DNA of 64,000 nt from Gracilariopsis chorda (lineage: Eukaryota > Rhodophyta > Florideophyceae > Gracilariales > Gracilariaceae), in NCBI GenBank assembly GCA_003194525.1, contig NBIV01000146.1, positions 62,001-126,000 on the forward strand. Reading direction: 5' to 3'. Made by a program: the position numbers and the translations under genes. The notes beneath the pieces were generated by a model. It saw only the letters and a list, made by a program, of their open reading frames with translations. It searched no databases and was not told where the DNA came from. Shown one piece after another: positions 57,353-64,000 of this stretch. Each line of letters begins with the position of its first letter. Positions within the stretch are counted from its first letter, which is position 1.

Positions 57353-58721
57353 TAGAGCGAGAACATAAGCACATCCTGACAAGCACTGCATGATGATCAC
57401 CCGCTAAGTTTACTCGCCCATAGTTCAAGAGCAATGGCCACAGTGGCAGCTACTGTGCCCGTTCTTAACAGAGGTAGATCTACAATCGATAATACTCGGT
57501 TTGTAGCGAACCAGACAACATATGACAATTACAGATCCAAGCTTGCCTTCAAAAATGACAACATGACACGTTTGCTACACAAGCACGTGTACAAATATGT
57601 CACGGGCACTTCTTACAGACAAGGGGTATCGTCACACTGTAGAAAAAAGAGTGACCAAGAAAAAGGCCGGGGCGACCGAGCCGATGACTTGCGGCACCGC
57701 CTCGATCGCTCCGGCCTTTCTTTCGACGCTACCCTTTTCCTTCCTCCGTCGGAGAGCGCACGACCCGGTGGATCAAATGGATTCGACGTCGCTTCCCCCG
57801 CTGCTCCACGCGTCGTACATTGCTTCACCTTACTATCCTATCCCGATCGGTCAGACTCACTGCATCCAACTTTGGTGTGTGCTGGTGTAGTGTGCCCTCC
57901 ATACCGCGGCAAGCTTTCGAGCTCCTAAAGCGCTTCAGCCGCCGATTGCTCAGATCGGTGAGAGCACGACATTTCACTATTCAGGAGCGGTGGAGATGTG
58001 ACCGAGGCCACCGTGAGATGACGGGTTATCACACCAGCCGTTTTCTGGGCGACTGGCCCAACGACTGGATTGAGCCTCTCCTCTTGGTGGCGCGAGAGAA
58101 GCTCCCCAGCTTTGCCAAGCACAGATCCTCAACGCCGGGTTTCGAATCCTCCAGCATGAACCACTCCTCCACACCATAGACCAGAGAGGCACAACCGATC
58201 TCATCTTCCCCGATTCAAGAACCTTCATCATTTCGAAAAGCTCTTGAACCTCCTGAGCATCGACTTCTTATCCAATTGAGAGCAGGTCGTCTGGGCGTAT
58301 TCCTGTTCATCCGTGAGAGTTGGTGACTTATTGAATGCGCCGCATCTCGAGTAGTACGAGTACTGGTAGGGCATTGTTGTGTTTTTGTTTTTCTCTCTTC
58401 GAGCTTTGGTCCAAACAACTTTCTTTCGATCACTTCGATTTGGGCAGTTGACTTACTTGCGGTGGAGGAGTCGCGAGGCCCCTAAGTAAAGATTAGTCGT
58501 CGATGCGGATGGTTAATTAGAACAAGGGCAGACAAGAATCTATGAGAGTCACACGATTCTTAGGTGACGCAATTTAGTCGAAAGCAATTCTATAGAATTT
58601 CGCTATTCATGGCGTCACGAAAGCTTACATGCTGATAGCGTAATCTGTCTCAATGACGACATCACTTCCTATGGCATGAGCTTTATTTGCGATCATCTTG
58701 TAGGAGAAAGTCTTATATGAC
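57353..58721. other. Mixed stretch: ORF of 164 codons and a GC-rich block
   Basis: A plus-strand frame (57434-57928) starts MATVAATVPVLNRGRST and includes TTYDNYRSKLAFKNDN, faintly like the N-terminal domain of tyrosine recombinases. It then passes into a GC-rich block (57650-58250) open on both strands, so the second half is probably not part of the same gene. Not enough to name. Confidence 0.25.
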
Positions 58722-58990
58722 GTAGACGCAACAGTAGAGACGAGCAGTGGCACTTCTGCGATGCGACATTCAAAATGGCCTATGGAGTGGATATTCCTGT
58801 TTTGGAAAGCTTCAGAGTACATTACAGGTCAGTTTTTTTTCTTGTTACAGGCTTGGATGTGTTCTATGCCCTACGTCAATGGTTGTCCATGGGCTATGCA
58901 CCGGTAGATCTCATTGGGTTTTTTGCGCACTGTTCTCTCTGTTCTCGTTTTCTTCTCTTAGCAAAGTTTCTAGGATTTGGCTGAATATGA
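58722..58990 (+). pseudogene. MULE-like transposase fragment
   Basis: The plus frame reads SRDEQWHFCDATFKMAYG followed by VDIPVLESFRVHYR. The motif W-x(3)-D-x-T-F-K followed by a hydrophobic strand is the start of the MULE/Mutator transposase domain ('W..DGTFK......qly.ih'). It then ends at a GTCAGT...TTACAG segment of 23 bases, and no further domain parts are clear. A decayed scrap. Confidence 0.4.
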
Positions 58991-59474
58991 CCGATTGCGG
59001 ACCGCTTTGAATGGTTCTTCAAATCATCAGCATGTAAGTACAGATACATTTAGGTTTAACGTTCTTTCTCACAACCTTTTCAGTGGTCAACATGTGGGTT
59101 CCATTAATAAATGCAAACGACTCAAGCTGTTCTGATTACTGGCGTAAATGTTTGCTATGTTATGGATTATCAGAAGTCTGCTTCTCGGCAATGAGAACGA
59201 TTGCACACTTTAGGGTTGTATTACTCTCTTTGACAAAAGAATACCTCTCTATTTGCAGCATTTATGTCTCATAATTCAGGCGCATATTATTATCAGAGAT
59301 ATTGATCCGACGGTTCAGTGTTTAGTATTCATTTCCATTTCTATACCATTTGCCTCTGGAATTCATAGAAAAGTTTTTTGAAATATATGAAGCCCCATTT
59401 CTTCTGATTGATAGAAGAGGAACTATTTTCTTTCTTGATTTCATACATTGTTCGCCGTTGCAAAAACCATACAT
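58991..59474. other. No gene seen
   Basis: AT-rich, with only short frames. Confidence 0.35.
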
Positions 59475-59582
59475 ATGGACAGCATTGACCCGGAAACTGT
59501 TGCCGTACAAAAGCTCACCGAAGTTTTGAATTTAAAGAGTATCGGTCTTGAACATATTCATAAAACAGCAAGCACTACCTAA
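59475..59582 (+). CDS. Short ORF upstream of the repeat protein, 35 residues
   Basis: ATG-led frame MDSIDPETVAVQKLTEVLNL ... TASTT, with coding-like composition. It ends 27 bases before the ATG of the next ORF, in another frame. It may be an upstream ORF or a first exon of the 59609 gene. Confidence 0.25.
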   Translation: MDSIDPETVAVQKLTEVLNLKSIGLEHIHKTASTT

Positions 59583-59608
59583 TAATTAAGAGTACGATTT
59601 CAAAAATA

Positions 59609-60211
59609 ATGCTTTCCAAAGCATTCGAAAAGATAGTCCCCACCATAGCTAAGCACAAAACTAGAAAAGGCGTGTCTTCTACAAGTTCTGTGTTCAGCAA
59701 TACCTTAAAGACTAACGCAAGGCGCAACAAGTGCTCAGCAACACGACATTTGGAAAATAAGAGCACTCGGAAGCAGATGAGGAATCTCAAAATTAACACC
59801 TTGAAAACTATACTGGGCACAAGTAGGATCCACTACAATCGGTTTGCTAATCTTAACAAAATCGTGTACGACACATTATACAGAAAAAAGAGCCCTGCGC
59901 TACCTAACAGAACAAATAAGAAAGGGCTCTGTTCTACGCGTAGAGTGACCAGCAAACCGTTGAAAGCCAAAGCGAGACACAATAAGGTCTCTAGAACAAC
60001 GCGGTCCGAAAAGAAACCAATTCAAAAGAAGAAGAAGAGTCTCAAAATTTGTACGTTGAACACAATTCTTAGCATGAGCAGAGTGTACAACAGTCTTTTC
60101 GCCAATCTGGGCAAAATCAGAGATGCTTGCATTTATGAGCAGGTGGCGCAAATGGACTGGGAGACATGTATTTTTGCAGAACCGATGCCGATAGAGTGGT
60201 GGGTTGCATAG
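59609..60211 (+). CDS. Basic protein made of two 85-residue repeats, 200 residues
   Basis: An intact ORF with ATG at 59609 and stop TAG. Residues 20-92 and 105-176 are copies of one another, offset by exactly 85 residues with no gaps: LKINTLKTILGTSR versus LKICTLNTILSMSR, RFANLNKI versus LFANLGKI, KGVSST versus KGLCST. Each unit has a Lys/Arg-rich, Ser/Thr-rich half followed by a conserved amphipathic helix-like half. The C-terminus differs (QVAQMDWETCIFAEP ... WWVA) and is acidic and aromatic. Very basic overall, with KKPIQKKKKSLK as a likely nuclear signal. The gap-free period and conserved hydrophobic positions indicate a real, selected protein. I know no matching family; DNA- or RNA-binding is a guess from charge. 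Confidence 0.7.
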   Translation: MLSKAFEKIVPTIAKHKTRKGVSSTSSVFSNTLKTNARRNKCSATRHLENKSTRKQMRNLKINTLKTILGTSRIHYNRFANLNKIVYDTLYRKKSPALPNRTNKKGLCSTRRVTSKPLKAKARHNKVSRTTRSEKKPIQKKKKSLKICTLNTILSMSRVYNSLFANLGKIRDACIYEQVAQMDWETCIFAEPMPIEWWVA

Positions 60212-60292
60212 AAACCTGTGATGGTGCACCGAATAACAGTTTTTCCGTATTGATAATATCTGAACATCTTATATATAAACTATACTATTATT

Positions 60293-60388
60293 ATGGACAA
60301 AGCCAAACGCATTTGTTCTCTTTGCTCGACGTATGAAAACCACTGCTTCAAAGCGGATGATATTGCGATGCAAACGGCAAATGGTTGA
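60293..60388 (+). CDS. Short ORF with paired cysteines, 31 residues
   Basis: It follows a TATATATAA run at 60271-60278. The frame MDKAKRICSLCSTYENHCFK has a Cys-x2-Cys ... His-Cys arrangement. It is too short to judge and may be a first exon. Confidence 0.2.
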   Translation: MDKAKRICSLCSTYENHCFKADDIAMQTANG

Positions 60389-61183
60389 AGAAACTACCAA
60401 AACAATCAATCGCAAGCTGTAGCTTGTAGCTGTCATGTTCACGGACAGTAGCTAGCGTGTAGCGTATTCATACACGTCTCTAGACCGCTACAAGATATGT
60501 ATAAAATGAGCGTCAGCCGACCTTCCCCTCCATCTGGAGAAGGTCAGACTTCATTCACCATCCCTTTGTTACAACACACTGCTATTCAATCCGTTCATCC
60601 TTAGGGGAAAGTAGAACTAAAAGATCTGTCGTGCTCAGTATCAAACTGTCTTGGAAGATTCAAGCTGAAATACATAGAACAAACGGAGTTTTATTTACAG
60701 TTCTAGAGTGCAGCCACCTCGAAGAGCATTTTTCTCTTTCACACTGACGATAACATCCGTTCATTCGATGCACAGTCCGGAAAGCTTCTTCATCAATCAC
60801 AGCCCAGTTCGTTTCTCATCTTTGGTGACCACCTGAATGGCGAGAAATGTCCGCCAAATATGCACGGCGGCGATGTGCATTCCCATGCTTTGTAAGCGTA
60901 CCGTTTACGGCTGCAACATTAGGGCGGAAATAGAAATAGAAACCATAGAAATGCCAGCGTGATCAAAAAACCTGTAAATCGAAATGATAAGAAAGTATTA
61001 CTCGCTGCGGACAACGATGGCGCTCACTGATTGGCCTAAACTCGTACAAGCGGAGAAATGTCAGCCAAATGATCTGCACATAAATCTCGAATCGGTGTCC
61101 TCGGTGTTTACAACCTGGAGTCGATCACGTCGTCAACGCTTCAAGCCCCGCCTCCAGTTCGATTCAAGTTCATCTACCTGAAA
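60389..61183. other. Upstream region of the VOC gene, with a hairpin
   Basis: TATAAA at 60500-60505 is followed by a stem (GACCTTC at 60519-60525 with GAAGGTC at 60539-60545, plus inner TCCA/TGGA). The 12-base palindrome CTCCATCTGGAG inside it recurs at about 46767. No gene is supported here; the frame at 60984-61181 runs into the VOC start and is probably leader. Confidence 0.3.
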
Positions 61184-61582
61184 ATGTCCAACGCACTAAC
61201 GCTCGGCGTGAGCCACGTAGGGCTAACAGTATCAACCCTATCCAAGACTGTATCGTTCTTCGAGTCAGTCGGGTTTAGAAAAGCCGGCGGAGTCGACGAT
61301 TACCCTTCCGTATTCTTGTCTGATGGCTCTACTCTCATAACAGTCTGGCAGGCCAAGTCGCCAGAACCCGTTGAGTTCGACCGCACTACCAATGTTGGCC
61401 TGCACCATCTGGCAATCAAAGTATCGTCGCTTGACGCGTTGAACAAGGCGTACGACATCGTGAGAGGAATTGGTGGTGTTCGAATTGAGTTCGGCCCGCA
61501 GCCTATCGCCGGGCTGCCGCTGACCCACTTCATGTGCTGCGAACCGTGTGGTGTACGTATTGAGTTTACTCATCACGCGTAA
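61184..61582 (+). CDS. VOC (glyoxalase/bleomycin-resistance fold) family protein, 132 residues
   Basis: One complete vicinal-oxygen-chelate domain made of two beta-alpha-beta3 halves. The first half begins LGVSHVGLTVSTLSKTVSFF and the second NVGLHHLAIKVSSLDALNKA. Likely metal ligands are His11, His74 or His75, and Glu127 in GVRIEFTHH, with a fourth in the TLITVWQ strand. The length fits a single-domain member (about 130). Family members isomerise glutathione adducts, cleave or epimerise small organic acids, or bind drugs; the substrate cannot be read from sequence. There is no signal peptide, so it is probably cytosolic. ATG at 61184, TAA stop, no introns. The frame is unbroken amid decayed surroundings, so it is probably a working host gene. 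Confidence 0.85.
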   Translation: MSNALTLGVSHVGLTVSTLSKTVSFFESVGFRKAGGVDDYPSVFLSDGSTLITVWQAKSPEPVEFDRTTNVGLHHLAIKVSSLDALNKAYDIVRGIGGVRIEFGPQPIAGLPLTHFMCCEPCGVRIEFTHHA

Positions 61583-62430
61583 TGATTCGACAGAAGAGGG
61601 TATGTTGTATGACATTCGTGGGTGCCAACAAGAACGAAAGCTGTCGACGTGGTACAGGTTTTTGTTCGTCTGACGCTGCCATGGGAGGGATCCGAAGCCA
61701 TATTTTGTTGCCATGAGATCAGAACAGAGCATCTTTGATGCTGGTTTACGACGATCGATGACCGCCGCGGTCTCGCCTTTTCAAAACGAAATTGGCGACG
61801 TTGCGCATTTCTTGCGATAGCCTCCCCACGGCACCGTTCTGGAATATGAAACAGGTGAAGACGAAAAAAGTGTAAGTTTTGTAGCCATCTGCGAACAAGT
61901 CGAAAGGGTCAGTGATCGAAGTTTGGAGGATTCTCGTCCGAATAACATAGCACATGGTCCGATACGACTTTCCCATAAAATTCTGGCAGCCAAGCTCTAA
62001 TTATGAGCACCGCTCTGCCCACACACATTCCAAACCAAGGTAATAAGCGACGCTTGCGTAAGGGACTTTGCCAGCTCTTATCTCACTTTCGTAGTTCAAT
62101 ATTTTACGGGGTTCAAATATCTGATATTGGAACTCTGGGGCGAACCAAATATCAGATATTTGAACTGTGGGGCAGTTGTGAACGTGGAGGTAGTGAGATA
62201 ACCACGTTATGTTACGTATCTCCTACTTAATAAGCCTGAGAAACTCTTTTCAAAAGGCAATGACATATCTTTCGAAGAGAGGACGAGGGTGCAAAATCTA
62301 AGTCAGATATATACCGTGTATCTTTAGTGGTGCACACTTGCATAGTCAACGACTAGGCCACACATTGCCATATGCCATGTCTTGAAGTGTATTAGGCCTA
62401 AGGCGCTACAGCAACGTATGAAGTATCTCG
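61583..62430. other. Region with a compound inverted/direct repeat
   Basis: No gene seen. An 18-bp perfect inverted repeat lies at 62111-62128 and 62148-62165 (listed separately). Confidence 0.4.
62111..62173. repeat. 18-bp inverted repeat overlapping a 19-bp direct repeat
   Basis: GTTCAAATATCTGATATT (62111-62128) is the exact reverse complement of 62148-62165, with 19 bases between. A direct repeat, GATATTGGAACTCTGGGGC (62123-62141) and GATATTTGAACTGTGGGGC (62155-62173), overlaps it with 17 of 19 matching at a 32-base period. Confidence 0.8.
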
Positions 62431-62599
62431 TAGAATGGTGCAAGAATTAAGAATCTAGCAAGGACTTCGGAACTTTCATGCGAAAGCTGATAACGCAGGC
62501 ATGCAAGTATGATGCCAATCGTGGAACAGCTTTTTGTGCATCGGGTTCTGATTCAATCACCAGTTCCGACACCAACGCACAACCACGCCAAAGGTCTTC

Positions 62600-64000
62600 T
62601 CGCAAAAAAAAATTTGGGAAGAAATGAAAGGTGAGAACTGCCGCAAGCGAGGAAAAGAGCATGACCATCGAGTGGAAACTGAAGGCAGCACTGAGAGATT
62701 AGCAAAAGACTTACCCCCGGGTTGGCTACCTGAATGCGATGGACGGCATTTTATTTCAGATTGCCCAATAGCCACGGAAGAGCAGAAGAAATACCTTCGT
62801 AAGGAGTACTGCGAGAGAAACAAGGCGCGGCAAGAGGCCATGAAATTCAAAGGCGAGCAAAAGGGTGCAATTAAACAAATTGGTGCTGATAAGATTGATT
62901 CTCATTCATCACTGTTTAGCGCTTATTTTGGGAAAGGTGCTGTAGAAGTTGTGGTCTTAGGCAAACAGAGTGCGGACACCAATGCCATTCCATCCACCAT
63001 CTACGATCCCATCAAGCAAACTGGAGTGCCCTGTCACCCCATGATATTACAATTTCCACACACATACAGCAACATGCTCTACATACAAATGCGAAGTTAT
63101 CCTCACACTGCGAGCTTGTGTGCAAGAAAAAGAGAACCCTAGATGTTAGTCTGCGTATTCGACATAGAACAACACTAATTTTACGTGAATCTGCTTGGGA
63201 AATTGCTGATACTAATCTGAAATATGTGCTCGTCGGCCATCAGGTCCGTTCTGTTGGGGTTTTGTGACAATAAAGCCATCTTGGCGGCGATTTATGACAA
63301 AAATAATGGCATTATTAACTTACCTGAGGCTTTGGCACGAAAGAAGTCCGTAGAAAGTCAACAATCTTACCAAATCGCATCACTTCTGAAAGTTGCAACA
63401 TTTCATAGCGGTTAATAGGAGGGTGATGATGGGTTAGCTGATGCCAATGTCTGCATTGATTTAGAAGATGAAGAGCCTGCAGATGTTGATAAAGCCTTAT
63501 GAGATCTAGACTCCGACGCCCAGCAAAATGGCATCTCTTAATAAAGGGCAGGAACATTGGATCGCATGGAGAGAAAGTTAAAGTCGGTTTTCGATTGAGG
63601 CTGGGCAAAAACCGGACGAGGAAGAATGTCTCCGAGGGAGATCAAGGTCGATCCCACAAAATGGTCGGTAAAAGTTAGGTCGCGACGTTATGCAGGGCCG
63701 CAAAGACCATTTCTGAAAGCGTATGTCACCAAGCTAGTAGACTTTGGATTTCAGATACCCAATGCTCACGCAGAATAGCAGGCCGCACCATTACCAGTGC
63801 CAAAAATCGGGTGAAGCGCTAAGTACCGGAAGGCGATCGATTTACATCCAGTTAATGCTTCAACTATCAAGCAAGCGTGCCCAATGCGACATTTAAACTC
63901 AGAGATACAGGACCTTTCTGGGAGCACATGCTTTGCAGTGATCGACTTTTTGCAAGGCTACTATCAGTTGTCAATACACCATAATTCGTACTCCTCTTGT
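62600..64000 (+). mobile_element. Gypsy-like retrotransposon fossil, running off the right edge
   Basis: A Gag-end zinc-motif region (DGRHFISDCPIATEEQKKYL) lies at about 62740. Near the edge is the start of a reverse transcriptase: RKAIDLHPVNASTIKQACP, then STCFAVIDFLQGYYQLSIHH. The order is that of a Ty3/gypsy-like gag-pol on the plus strand. It is broken, with several interruptions, and its right part lies outside the window. No LTR was found on the left. It differs from the element at 17311-22949 and looks much older. Confidence 0.7.

Noticed and set aside
57613-58231. GC-rich ORFs on both strands
   Set aside because: Composition alone can keep these frames open; no motif is recognisable.
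1-64000. CRISPR arrays, rRNA genes or bacterial operons
   Set aside because: No regularly spaced repeats and no rRNA-like blocks; gene content and introns are eukaryotic.

Overview
The window is eukaryotic. It has TATA-box promoters, an AATAAA signal, spliceosomal introns with GTAAGT donors, and decayed copies of eukaryote-only genes (GCN1, an ADCK1-type ABC1 kinase, a SWR1/p400-type SNF2 ATPase). It is gene-poor and rich in transposons: one fairly young Ty3/gypsy element, a second gypsy-like fossil running off the right edge, the 3' part of a LINE, a MULE-like scrap and at least three members of a large PIF/Harbinger family. A protist or alga, perhaps a red alga, fits this mix, but the species is a guess.

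Layout. 1-8000: a few unrecognised, mostly minus-strand ORFs. 8-16 kb: pieces of broken host-type genes (an ARM/HEAT-like protein, GCN1, an ADCK1-like kinase) plus a 5'-truncated LINE. 16-23.7 kb: the right end of Harbinger element C (minus-strand accessory ORF and terminal repeat), split by a complete gypsy element (17311-22949) with a perfect TCATG target duplication. 23.7-30.1 kb: sparse, holding one intact small secreted cysteine-rich gene (28422-28763). 30129-37631: Harbinger element A. 37635-48029: Harbinger element B. A and B abut, separated only by TAA, and TAA also lies at their outer ends. 48-64 kb: sparse, holding an intact secreted ephrin-receptor-like cysteine-rich protein, a paralogue of the small secreted gene, an unusual basic protein built from two 85-residue repeats, a VOC/glyoxalase-fold protein and the right-edge gypsy fossil.

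The main observation is the plan shared by A and B: left terminal repeat, DDE transposase on the plus strand, several kilobases of cargo resembling host genes, accessory ORF on the minus strand, right terminal repeat, with a 3-bp TAA duplication. A carries a spliced gene of unknown function, an F-box/LRR-like gene and a possible valyl-tRNA synthetase scrap. B carries a near full-length but decayed SWR1/p400-type remodeller (HSA, SNF2 ATPase, helicase C, SANT). C has an ADCK1-like kinase directly beside its accessory ORF. This looks like a gene-carrying branch of Harbinger transposons. That reading is inferred from the layout; the terminal repeats and TAA duplications are directly visible.
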